In this document: piece by piece, positions 22,638 to 31,885 of the stretch
How the letters are laid out: each line of letters opens with the position of its first letter
How positions within the stretch are numbered: position 1 is the stretch's first letter
Assembly: GCA_009746045.1 (NCBI GenBank)
Contig: RPFO01000412.1
Span: 866,662-930,661, forward strand
Direction of reading: 5' to 3'
DNA: 64,000 nt
Source: Mesostigma viride
Lineage: Eukaryota > Streptophyta > Mesostigmatophyceae > Mesostigmatales > Mesostigmataceae
Made by a program: the position numbers and the translations under genes
Notes under the pieces: generated by a model
Databases searched by the model: none
Seen by the model: only the letters and a program-made list of their open reading frames with translations
Told to the model about the DNA's origin: nothing

Positions 22638-23991
22638 CAGTGATGATTCATACGCCGTATTATACGCCGTATGAAGCGTATTATACGCGATACGCACGCG
22701 GCGCGTATGAAAATGGGGTACTTTCATACGCAAACGCGTATTTTTGCGTATTTTTGCGTATTTTCGCGTATTTTTTGGCATATTTTTGGCTTACGAGGTG
22801 GGTGCATTTGCTTGCCTAGACTGCGGCGCGCCGACCTGTAGTAGGAACAAATAATTGCGTGATGAGCTAGCTAGTGTATAGTGCACTAAAGCTAAAAGCG
22901 CGTTCATTGTGACTTGTGAAGGCGGGAAGGTGAAGGCGGGAAGGCTGAAGATTCATCATCAAGAGGGTGATACCTAAGCAACAGTATATTTGGAAATAAA
23001 CGTACACCTATTTATCTGGATCAAGAAGGTGATAAGGTGTGCCAGCAACGTCGTGGTCGTCTGGCACCTAGATCGTAGCATATCGACATCCAGGCATGGC
23101 TTACACGTGAGTCAATGGAACACGATGATGATGTGCGGCCCGATGAAGAAGAGGCCACATCCGAAACTGTCTGGACATACATTAGCAAAGAGCGCATCCT
23201 CAAGAATCGGCAGCAGACAAATAACTACTACATGGATGATGGAGTACTCCGTTACAGGCTGCTGGTCGAGCAGGCGGAGAAGGAAAGCAATACCAGGAAG
23301 AGGAAGGCGACTAGTGACGCCAAGAAGCAGGCTGATGTGCGGGCGGCACTTAAAGACAGGCTTGCAGACGTTGTAGAAACCGACGCCTCTAACTGGGTGT
23401 CCCCTCATGCCAGCAACACCTCGGGGCGCGCTGCTGGGGCGGCTGGGCCAAGCGGATCATCAAAGGGCCAATCCACCGACGGTAATTTGCCCGCACCTTA
23501 TGGGCTCAGCAAAGAGCAGCTGGACGAGGAGCTGTGCGAGGCATTCATTTGCGCCTTTCAATGCCATCGACGCCCTTCAATGTCATCGACACCTCGGGGC
23601 AATGTATAGTGCATGCATATCTTGAGTTCTACAAATTTATTATCCTTTCCAGTGAGTTGTGCATTGATACTGGTATTGATACTTAGTTGCATGTTGTCTC
23701 GATTTTGAAGAGAAACTATCAAGTTAGACCGTTAGAAACTAAGCTTGTATTTAGGTAGTGGTGGCGATGCAAAAGGTCATGCTATATATGTCATGTATAG
23801 GCAAAAGGTATGGAAAAACACCAGCAGACTATGCTTGGTTGCTCAGAATGTTGAAAACCCCTCAAAATCATGCCAAAAAAGGGGTTTTCAACGGTTAGCG
23901 TACGATCAGCGTATAATACATTATACACCGCGTATTATACATTATACACCTGGGGCCGCGTACGACGCGTATCGCGTATGAATCATCACTG
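22638..23991. mobile_element. 1354-bp hAT deletion derivative
   Basis: Perfect 18-bp terminal inverted repeats CAGTGATGATTCATACGC and an 8-bp duplication GTGGCAAC (22630-22637, 23992-23999). The LINE-A copy at 20612-20619 shows the empty site. Subterminal regions are rich in GCGTAT/ATACGC motifs in both orientations, probable transposase binding sites. Confidence 0.9.
23115..23609 (+). pseudogene. Truncated hAT transposase N-terminal fragment
   Basis: About 160 codons from MEHDDDVRPDEEEA, charged, with a basic linker (NTRKRKATSDAKKQ). It ends in LDEELCEAFICAFQ; the +1 frame then continues into a peptide similar to the conserved 'FCRAFICARIPFNVIDNPHF' block of hAT transposases. The catalytic and dimerisation regions are missing. 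It lies wholly inside the 1354-bp element and accounts for its origin. Non-functional. Confidence 0.5.
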
Positions 23992-23999
23992 GTGGCAAC

Positions 24000-25545
24000 C
24001 CTGCCCGTCGTAGTCAAGCACGGTAATGTCGGGGCGGTGGTTGGGTGAGTAGAGGGCGGCCCCATCCGCGTCCTCGCACTTAATGGTGGAGTGGGGAAAG
24101 ACCGACCGAACCATGGCACACACCACCCGGAGGAGAGCGGTATGGAGATAGAGGAACCAGTTCTGGTTCTGCTGGCCACCCATGCACGCGATGTAGTGCG
24201 TCCCAGTAGTATCCAGAGCAAGCCCGCAGCTGCCGCAGGACGCACCCGCCGTGATGAGAGGTTGCGGGGCAAAGAGCTGGTGGCGGAGAGCGATGGCGTA
24301 AAGGGCCGGAACCAGTGTGAACAAAGGGCTCATGGGGAGGGCGCGCAGGAATGCGGACCCCACGCTCCCCTCAAGGGAAACGGAGTGAAGCCAAGCCTTC
24401 CCCTGATCGTTCAAGCTCGCATGCAGACCCATCCAGTCGGCACAGTGTAGTATACCCGTGTAGGTCTTTTGTTGTTTTTCATGAACGCAGGCAGGGAAGA
24501 CACTAGGACTGACGACAGTGGACACGCCGGGCGTGCCCCGGGGCAGGCGACGGTGGACGGCCTGAGCGGGGCGGACGAGGTCGCAAGCCTGCTGGATCCC
24601 GAGGTAAGAATCCTGCACAGCCTGCACAAAGGGAAAGGGGGATGGGGTGACCAAGTCGGGAATGGCGCTGACGGCGCTGGGGACCAACCGGCGGATCTCC
24701 GCCCAGGCCTGAGCAACAGAGCCAAGGAAGGCGGCGGGGGCGAGGCGGGCGGCGCGGGTGAGCCCACACCCGCCCATGCGGCAGGGGAGGGTGGCCAAGC
24801 GCATGGAGTGAGCTGGCAGGCTAGGGCCGGGGAGGAGCACCTGCAAGGCGGCCTGAATGCGCTCGTCATGGCCTTCCGCGGCAAGCCGCACCAAGTGGGG
24901 GGAGCGCCACGGAGCCAGTGAACCACCCGCGGGTGGGCGCAAAACCACAGGAGAAGCCCTTTGGTCTGGGGGTCCTTGAGGCGCGCCCAAGTCTCAAGGA
25001 CATGGGTGCGCTGTTCCACGGTGGCCCGGAGCTCCTCTTCGACGTAGGCAGGGTCACCCACAGGGACGCCCAGGCACGAGAAACCGCGCGCCCGCGCCAA
25101 TGCCCCCGGGATAGCCGCGGGGAAGCCAGAGCAGTCCCCCTGGGGCGAAAAGACTGCACACTTGGGGAGGGTGAGCCGAAGGTTGATGGCCGCCATGGCC
25201 ACTTCAAGGGCAGCCAGGGCGGCAACCACAGCGTCGGCCGGGCCAAGGGCATGGATATCGTCCATGTAGGCGAGGAGCACGACATCCGGGTGCGCAGCGT
25301 GGACACCTTGGAGAGCCTTGTGCAGCGGGGCAGACAGGTAAAAGGGGCCGAGGGGGTCACCTTGCTGGGTTCCCGTGCGGGAAGCGATGTCGGCGAACGT
25401 CCCATCCTCCATGAGGAAGGAGAGTTGAGTGGGTTCGCCGTAGCAGGCTGCTGTCCACGCAAGAAGGTCAGGGAACGCCTCGCCGACGGCCTCAAAGATG
25501 CTAGCCTTGGTGACAGCATTGAACGCATTGTGGCAATCCACCTCT
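24000..25545 (-). pseudogene. LINE-A reverse transcriptase, longest copy
   Basis: The minus-strand reading from 25541 gives DCHNAFNAVTKASIFEAVGE, GTQQGDPLGPFYLSA and VLLAYMDDIHALG: reverse transcriptase motifs with an intact YMDD. Thumb-like sequence, CGSCG and the RPDITVLDYDGQG endonuclease-like region follow, in two overlapping frames (25541-24411 and 24990-23986) with further indels. The N-terminus is missing: the copy starts abruptly at an ATATATATTA junction near 25545. Together with 22035-22629 it forms one element split by the hAT insertion. Confidence 0.75.
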
Positions 25546-25550
25546 CAATA

Positions 25551-26341
25551 TATATATTAAAAATATAATTACTTACAGCAGATCGAGTGAAATCACTCAA
25601 ACCAAAGCAAACGCCCAGCTATAAACCTATATACAGAGCCATGTCAAAGCTCTATACTACGATAAGACCAATGGAAACGCCTAACGGGAGGAACCTAATA
25701 GCCCTGCTGCACCGCAAAATCAGCCCGCGTACGGCGGAGCATGATGTCAGCCATGGCCCGAGTCAGCGCCACCGACAAGCGCTGACGCCAATATGACGTC
25801 CAGGTCCGCGCCGACCATGGGGCCCGCTGGCCCTCCAGGTCCAGCCGGTCCTCCCGGAGCCGGCAACACTCCTTGAAGAAGGCGGAGGTCAGGGGCCCCA
25901 TGGCCCCAAACTCCTCCAGGACAAAGGGCACCACACGATGGTGCCCGACGTCGCCGTAGGCCAGGAGCTTGGCCCGCTCCGCCCGGTCCGCCGTGTAACC
26001 TGCCGTGAGGGAGGGCCCAGCCACGTGGCTAAGAGCCAAGGGCCGCGCCACCGAAACGTCAATAAGCAGATGCCGGCCACCCCCCTCAAAGTCCAGCACC
26101 ACGATGTCAGGCCGGTGGTTGGGGGAATAGAAGGCAGCCCCATCCGCATCCTCGGACCGGATGTTCGCGTGGGGGAAAACCGACCGAATCATGGCGAGCA
26201 CCACCGTCAGGAGGACAGTGTGCAAATACAAATACCAATTCTGATTCTGTTGGCCCCCCATGCAGGCAAGGTAGTGAGTCCCCGTGGGATCCAGCGGCTG
26301 CCCACAGCTACCACAAGGCCGCCCGGCCGGAACAAGAGGCC
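25551..26341 (-). pseudogene. LINE-B 3' half, second copy
   Basis: Nearly identical to 21216-22015, with an uninterrupted minus-strand frame of about 188 codons (RPDIVVLDFEGGG..., ARTWTSYWRQRLSVALTRAM) and the same 3' tail. Junctions on both sides are ATATATATTAAAAATATA. Confidence 0.7.
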
Positions 26342-26374
26342 TCTCAATATATATATTAAAAATATATAGTCTTC

Positions 26375-26838
26375 AGGGTTATTCTCCTTATCGGGTTCAT
26401 TTCTTATGTTGCATGCCCATCTCACCTCCGTATTCTATCATTCTCAATGAATATATATTAAAAATATAATTACTTACAGCAGAGTGAAATCACTCAAACC
26501 AAAGCAAACGCCCAGCTATAAACCTATATACAGAGCCATGTCAAAGCTCTATACTACGATAAGACCAATGGAAACGCCTAACGGGAGGAACCTAATAGCC
26601 CTGCTGCACCGCAAAATCAGCCCGCGTACGGCGGAGCATGATGTCAGCCATGGCCCGAGTCAGCGCCACCGACAAGCGCTGACGCCAATATGACGTCCAG
26701 GTCCGCGCCGACCATGGGGCCCGCTGGCCCTCCAGGTCCAGCCGATCCTCCCGGAGCCGGCAACACTCCTTGAAGAAGGCGGAGGTCAGGGGCCCCATGG
26801 CCCCAAACTCCTCCAGGACAAAGGGCACCACACGATGA
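26375..26838 (-). pseudogene. LINE-B 3' end, third copy, with a LINE-A tail fragment
   Basis: 26375-26450 is a short LINE-A 3' tail in plus orientation. 26455-26838 repeats the LINE-B tail and the last roughly 80 codons (VVPFVLEEFGAMGPLTSAFF, WRQRLSVALTRAM). It is truncated at 26838 next to an AT-rich spacer. Confidence 0.65.
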
Positions 26839-26870
26839 ATATATATAGTCGCTATATAGAGGGGGACATA

Positions 26871-27806
26871 CCGTAGTGGTCCCAATATCTGTACGCGTAA
26901 TTATGTACGAATCGACCTCGTACAGGCCCAAAAAAACCCTCTTCCGGGCCTCGTACACCTCAAAATTAGGTACCACCAGCGCAGCGCGGCGCAGACCTTA
27001 AAGCCTAGCTACCCGTGGCGCGGCGCCCGGAGGGAGTTTTCGCGCGCAAACTTCGTTTGATCTGCGTTGAGACATGACTCAGAGGTAAACTGTGCATTTT
27101 TTATTTATCCCATACACCATCACAATATTTCCGGTGAAATGGGTGTTAGTTTATTTCCATATAACAGTTAAGGTGACCCAGGTATGCCAAAAATAGCCTG
27201 AAATGCCTAGTTGTGCCTAAATTGGGGTGCCCGCATTAATAAGGCGCGCCCTGCGACCAAGGTAGCCAGTGTACTGTAGATATATCGTCATCCGGCATAA
27301 GTGTAAAGACCTGGTTCATGCCCATGAGTGCATGGAAGACTTCCAGTGGGCTGGGGGTGTCATTGTTAGGGCCCGGGTCCCATACTTTGTGTTGTTCCGT
27401 CGCCAGGAGCCAGTAACGACGCATAGCCAGGTTCCAAGAGGAGATAAACCGGCGGACCACGGCACCTCTCGTGTACGCGGCACGTAACTTGAATACGGTC
27501 TCGTTGCGAACTTGCCATATGGTGTGAAGCATCGTCGTGCGTAGCCATATCCATGCCATCTGGTTGTACACCATCACAATATACCCGCCCGCTGGCATTC
27601 AGTTAGCTAAATGGCTACTACCTAGTACCTACATGCAGTTCAGTCAAACTGAACTGAACTACCTACTACTCGCGCACCCTTGAATATACCCTGACATTAT
27701 ACGTACGTACAGTAAAAATAATTCCCAAAAGTTCTCGTACACGTAACAAAAATTCCTAAAAGTATTCGTACGATAATTACGCGTACAGATATTGGGGCCA
27801 CTACGG
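26871..27806. mobile_element. 936-bp TA-flanked element with about 40-bp terminal inverted repeats
   Basis: The left end CCGTAGTGGTCCCAATATCT and right end (inverted) CCGTAGTGGCCCCAATATCT continue similar through GTACGCGTAATTAT, and TA lies on each side (26869-26870, 27807-27808). This fits a Tc1/mariner-like non-autonomous element, though other TA-targeting families are possible. Confidence 0.65.
27236..27598 (-). pseudogene. LINE C-terminal remnant inside the TA-flanked element
   Basis: 120 codons. WLRTTMLHTIWQVRNETVF resembles the 'hxxIWxxRNxxVF' segment that ends many plant and algal non-LTR reverse transcriptase ORFs (zf-RVT region). No other recognised domain. Probably captured or an older insertion. 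Confidence 0.4.
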
Positions 27807-27810
27807 TAAT

Positions 27811-28172
27811 CCCATGGATGATGCCTTCAACATTTAGCCATGCTTTGTCTATAATGGGACCCCCATGGATGTTGCATTAAGAACTTAGCCATGCTATGCC
27901 ATGCAGAGAGATGCTCTCTGTCGAGAAGCCATGCCCTAGCCCTTGCATAGCCATGATGATCTTCCTCCCCCGTGCCAGGATCCCCTTAGCTGGGTTGAAC
28001 CTGAGACAGCATGGTGGTGCCGGTGCCCTTGCGGCACCTAGAGCAAGTGTTGCTTACATTCCCACCCTTGCATGAAGTAGCCTAGGATGTATTTAAAGCC
28101 ATATGCCCCTTCTCAGGGATATGTGCTACATTGACTCCCAACGGAGTGATGTTGATAATTAATTAATTACGG
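27811..28172 (+). repeat. Dispersed repeat copy 1 (second copy at 62141-62510)
   Basis: A roughly 365-bp unit starting CCCATGGATGATGCCTT and ending AATTAATTACGG, with TAAT on both sides (27807-27810, 28173-28176). It contains a TATTTAAA box near 28090. A solo LTR or a short non-coding element; no coding potential. Confidence 0.6.
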
Positions 28173-28667
28173 TAATCGTCATCGACGCGGCGCGCGACCC
28201 GGACCTATGTGTGACACAATTGCTTGAGGATGCAGGGCTTCTGGGATTATCCGGTACTCCGCGCCCGCATGATAGACATTAATGCCAGGCTGCCGTCTGC
28301 GATTGAGCACCGGCTCCCGGTGGGGCATGCTCCTGTTTTCTCCCACCGTGGGCCGCGTGGCCCATTGGTAGAATGCAGGCCGTAGAAGTCCTCAGGTACG
28401 TGGAGGTTATTAATTAATTTAACGTTAATTAATTAATTAATTAGATTCCATCATCATTCCGTCAGCAGGCTAGAAAAATTGTTTCAATATGTCACCAGGT
28501 CCTTATGCTGGCATCTGTCACCACCGCCCTTGTGCTGGTATCTGTCACCGATGCATGAAAAGTCAAACTCCTCAATTTGTTTCCCGTGTGACAGGCGCGG
28601 CGCGCGCCGCGCCGGGGTCAACAGGGGTCGTGATGGCGTTTCGTTGTTTTGGGGGGGGGGGGGGGGG
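28173..28667. other. Left flank of the viral insertion; no gene
   Basis: Contains ATTAATTA-rich patches (28405-28445), two imperfect TGCTGGYATCTGTCACC repeats (28505-28550) and a G17 run (28651-28667) abutting the first viral hairpin. No supported gene. Confidence 0.5.
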
Positions 28668-28978
28668 TAGACAAAAGTACCATCTATTATATAGTAAAGA
28701 ACTGGTACTTTTGTCTAGGGGGGTCCGTGCAATGTTTGGCCCGGGTCAGTGTGGGGGCGATGCATGATGGCAGACATCGATGGTACCTAGACAAAAGTAC
28801 CATCTATTATATAGTAAAGAACTGGTACTTTTGTCTAGGGGGGTCCGTGCAATGTTTGGCCCGGGTCAGTGTGGGGGCGATGCATGATGGCAGACATCGA
28901 TGGTACCTAGACAAAAGTACCATCTATTATATAGTAAAGAACTGGTACTTTTGTCTAGGGGGGTCCGTGGAGTTATTT
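28668..28978 (+). repeat. PLV left terminal repeat: three hairpins, 120-bp period
   Basis: TAGACAAAAGTACCA and its inverse TGGTACTTTTGTCTA flank a 20-nt AT-rich loop at 28668-28717, 28788-28837 and 28908-28957. Between them lies CCGTGCAATGTTTGGCCCGG sequence. The right terminus carries the same hairpin plus a diverged spacer (CCGTACAATGTTTGGCCAGG) in inverse orientation. Confidence 0.9.
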
Positions 28979-29082
28979 TGTTTCGTCAAGCCCGGCCTGT
29001 CGAAGTCTCTCCACGACCCCCGCCCACGTCTCGTCAGATATATGCCGACGACCCGTGACAGTGGCGACGAGGATCGACAAAA

Positions 29083-29364
29083 CTACGAGGTCCTCGCAGC
29101 CTTGTGAAGTTTTTTTGGAGTCGCCCTCGTGCCTAGAGCAGCTCTCGCCGCGTCCAAGAAGATGTCTGGGTCATCTAGCGCTTCCAATTCGATTCGATAG
29201 TTGTCGTCATATGGATCGACGCCTCCTACCATGATGCACGCGAGTCGCGCGATCTCTGTGCAATCGTGCGCTCTCCCAGTCCTAGCCTCAATATAGCCAC
29301 CAGAACCAGGGGGGGCCGCCTCGATACAGTTGAGCAGGTCGTTCATGGTCATGAATTTGGACAT
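29083..29364 (-). CDS. PLV hypothetical protein, 93 aa
   Basis: ATG at 29364, preceded by a TATAATATAAAA element 14-25 nt upstream. Small acidic N-terminal half with a Gly/Pro-rich turn (EAAPPGSGGYIEARTGRAHD) and a basic C-terminus (TRATPKKLHKAARTS). It is the last gene of the minus-strand arm, between the left terminal repeat and the fibre genes. No family recognised; position and promoter element argue it is a real viral gene. Confidence 0.6.
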   Translation of the reverse strand: MSKFMTMNDLLNCIEAAPPGSGGYIEARTGRAHDCTEIARLACIMVGGVDPYDDNYRIELEALDDPDIFLDAARAALGTRATPKKLHKAARTS

Positions 29365-29425
29365 GGTGCAAAGTCTTTTATATTATAGTATAAGAAAATT
29401 TTAATATCAATGGCCTAGTTTTTTG

Positions 29426-29920
29426 CTACTTGTGATGGCACTTGCACCCCTCGAACCCACGAGTTTTTTCGAAACGCAAGATGCAAAGAAACGACTCGTG
29501 TGTCAATGGGATGAATTGTTTGTCATCAACTCCTCTGTCAATGTGCACTAAACCGATCTCGAGTCTCCCGCCATTCCTAAACAAATGATCGTTTTTTAGG
29601 TTGAAAAATGCATGGTCGTTTATTACGGTGTACGAGGCGGCAACGTCTTTGCATTCTTCGGTACATAGCACGACACTGTCTTGTGGGTTATGCTCTCCTC
29701 CAGAAAAACTTGAAGAAACTAGTCCAACAAGCGAGTAGTTTTCTTGGTTTTCTGCGTTCTTGATATATGCAAAATGGACCCCCCCGCGCCATGTGCTGTC
29801 TATGATAGGCGCTCTTGGGTCTGGCTTGATATCGAAGGAATAAATTCCATTGTATTCGTCGAGTGTGTTCTGTGACGCGATAGAATCTAAAGCGATTTGG
29901 TAAAATGTGGGATAATCCAT
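29426..29920 (-). CDS. PLV hypothetical protein, 164 aa
   Basis: ATG at 29920 with a GTAATAAAG element just upstream. Mixed alpha/beta composition, with a Cys-x4-Cys (CTEECKD) and a terminal CKCHHK. No recognised domain and no membrane segment. It lies 45 bp downstream of the fibre-like gene on the same strand, within the late/structural arm; a minor virion or accessory protein is possible, but this is inference. Confidence 0.6.
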   Translation of the reverse strand: MDYPTFYQIALDSIASQNTLDEYNGIYSFDIKPDPRAPIIDSTWRGGVHFAYIKNAENQENYSLVGLVSSSFSGGEHNPQDSVVLCTEECKDVAASYTVINDHAFFNLKNDHLFRNGGRLEIGLVHIDRGVDDKQFIPLTHESFLCILRFEKTRGFEGCKCHHK

Positions 29921-29965
29921 GGCTTTATTACAACTTATCAGAGATAATAGTTCTAGTCTGTAACT

Positions 29966-31657
29966 CTATGCTGGGATGGCGGCGGGGGTGCCCCACTTGG
30001 CCACGAGATACCCGCGGATCCGTTCAAGCTCCGCTGACGTTTTGGCGGTGTTGTAGATCAGGATCTCGCCGATCCACCCGTCAAAGGCACGACTCGCGTT
30101 GGCCGAGTCTCCTCCAATAGAGAGATTTCCTGAACCAGTTGTAGGGTCCGATCCGATTCTGTTATAACCAGCTCGTCCGTCGAAGCGGGTGAAAAGTGCG
30201 TTTGTACTGCTGTTGCATGAAATCGCCATGACGTGTGCCTTGTTGTCAAAGAACTGAGCCCTTGTGCTCACGGTTTCGTATACAGAACCGGGAGCGAATA
30301 GGAGAACGGTCTGTGCCTCTGACTGATAAGACATGAGATAACAATTGCCGTTCGACGATCCAAGCATATAACCTCTAATACCCGTATAACCCCCTATTTC
30401 TGGATACGTTGCAGTCGTTAGCTGTTTGGCGACTAGGAGGATGCTCGCATTGACACCGACAGTGTTCCAGAAATTGTTCACGGTCTCTAACAAGCCAGAC
30501 CGCGAGTTGATAAAGCGGAGGGACCGTTTCGAGTTCAGTTCAGCCGTATCCAGCGTAGGGCATTTGGTGGAAGTTGCCTGCGTCACGTGGTACCCGTTCG
30601 GCCCCTTGTCGTTCATCCGCATCACATTCCCACCCGCCGTGTTTTGCTGGGTCGTGCCGGACGTGTCGCTGAACACCGTGGCACTGTCGGACGGATCGTA
30701 CCACGCGAACAGTGCGGGATCCGTTGCCGGATTGTAATAGTACGTGAACGACAGCGTGTTCGATGCTGTGTTTCCAAGCCCTGACGTCGCGCTCGTCACG
30801 GTGCCCGCGCCCATGCTTACCGTCGTCGCGAAGTCCGACATGGTAGGGGTCACATCGAACGTGTACGTGGCGCCACTTCCCAACAAGTTGGACGCGGTTC
30901 CGTTGGTTACGGTGATGTCGCCCAACGCGAACCCGGCGACCGACGTGCTAAAAGTGGCCGTGACTGGGTAAACGGCACCCGTCGGGGTTCCGGACACAAG
31001 AGTCACCGACGGATTTGCCGAGTACGTGAACGACAGTGTGTTAGATGCCGCGTTGGCGTTCCCTGTCGATGCGTCCACAACAGTGCCCGCGCCCACGCTA
31101 ACGTTCGTTGAAGAATTGGCGGTCGTTGGCGTCACCTGGAAGGCGTACGACGCCCCGCTGCCGGTCAGGTTGGCTGCTGTCCCGTTCGTCACGGTGATGT
31201 CGCCCAACGCGAACCCCGTGACGGACCTGCTGAACGTGACGGTAACATCCACGGGTGTCGAGGATGGCGTCGAGCCCGCGGTCGTCGCGAGAGTCACCGT
31301 CGGAGGTGGCGAGTACGTGAAAGTTACTGCTTTTGATGCGGTATTGCCGGTTCCTAGCGTGTTGATTGCAGCACTGGCTCCAACGCTGACGAGTGTTGGT
31401 GAATAAGCTACAGCTGGAGTCACTGAGAATGTGTAAGAGCCGCCGCTACCCCCTAAATTGGACGCTGTACCGTTAATAACGAATATATCACCCAAGGCGA
31501 ACCCGGTGACTGGTTGGCTGAATGTTGCTGTCACTGTAATCGGGGAGGCGCTTGGATACAGTCCGCTTGTAGTCGTTAATGTGATCGATGGTGCTATCCT
31601 TGCCTGTTTACGTTTCTTACGAATCAAAGCAGGACAAACCCCGTAATCAAACGACAT
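29966..31657 (-). CDS. PLV fibre/adhesin-like protein: three Ig-like domains plus LamG-like C-terminus
   Basis: 563 aa. After a short basic N-terminus come three tandem Ig-like repeats, roughly residues 24-120, 120-215 and 215-305, each with the pattern TATFSQPVTGFALGDIFV then NGTASNL and FxVTP, as in bacterial Big-type adhesin domains. The C-terminal half (ALFAWYDPSDSATVF, RSLRFINSRSGLLE, FDGWIGEILIYN, ELERIRGYLVAKWG) has the layout of a concanavalin/LamG-like lectin domain common in viral and bacterial surface proteins. Probable role: host-surface binding on the virion. The ATG at 31657 is preceded by TAGTATTATATTAG. Confidence 0.8.
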   Translation of the reverse strand: MSFDYGVCPALIRKKRKQARIAPSITLTTTSGLYPSASPITVTATFSQPVTGFALGDIFVINGTASNLGGSGGSYTFSVTPAVAYSPTLVSVGASAAINTLGTGNTASKAVTFTYSPPPTVTLATTAGSTPSSTPVDVTVTFSRSVTGFALGDITVTNGTAANLTGSGASYAFQVTPTTANSSTNVSVGAGTVVDASTGNANAASNTLSFTYSANPSVTLVSGTPTGAVYPVTATFSTSVAGFALGDITVTNGTASNLLGSGATYTFDVTPTMSDFATTVSMGAGTVTSATSGLGNTASNTLSFTYYYNPATDPALFAWYDPSDSATVFSDTSGTTQQNTAGGNVMRMNDKGPNGYHVTQATSTKCPTLDTAELNSKRSLRFINSRSGLLETVNNFWNTVGVNASILLVAKQLTTATYPEIGGYTGIRGYMLGSSNGNCYLMSYQSEAQTVLLFAPGSVYETVSTRAQFFDNKAHVMAISCNSSTNALFTRFDGRAGYNRIGSDPTTGSGNLSIGGDSANASRAFDGWIGEILIYNTAKTSAELERIRGYLVAKWGTPAAIPA

Positions 31658-31683
31658 GGAGCTAATATAATACTACCGTCACA

Positions 31684-31854
31684 CTATTTTTTAGAGTTTG
31701 GCAGAGGATACTGAAACTTCGGTTCCATCAGCGGGCCCTTCTTGGACGGCATCACAAACGCGGTGCCCTTATCGGCCAGCTCGGGGGTGTCGAAAATCAG
31801 CGTGACTCTGCTAAGAGGATTCGCCGTGTATCGCGGGTCCCTCATGTAATCCAT
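31684..31854 (-). CDS. PLV small conserved-looking protein, 56 aa
   Basis: Short ORF from the ATG at 31854 to TAG at 31684, starting MDYMRDPRYTANPLS and ending KFQYPLPNSKK. It exactly fills the gap between the capsid and fibre genes, and an AGATAATATAG element lies 7-17 nt upstream of the ATG, the same promoter element as its neighbours. Pro/Lys-rich, no membrane segment. Function unknown; possibly a small virion component. Confidence 0.6.
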   Translation of the reverse strand: MDYMRDPRYTANPLSRVTLIFDTPELADKGTAFVMPSKKGPLMEPKFQYPLPNSKK

Positions 31855-31885
31855 CGCGTGCTATATTATCTACAAACAGACATTT

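Noticed and set aside
28668-28957. CRISPR-like array (three 50-bp repeats, 70-bp spacers)
   Set aside because: The spacers are repeated, not unique, the repeats are hairpins found in inverse orientation at the other end, and the context is eukaryotic/viral.
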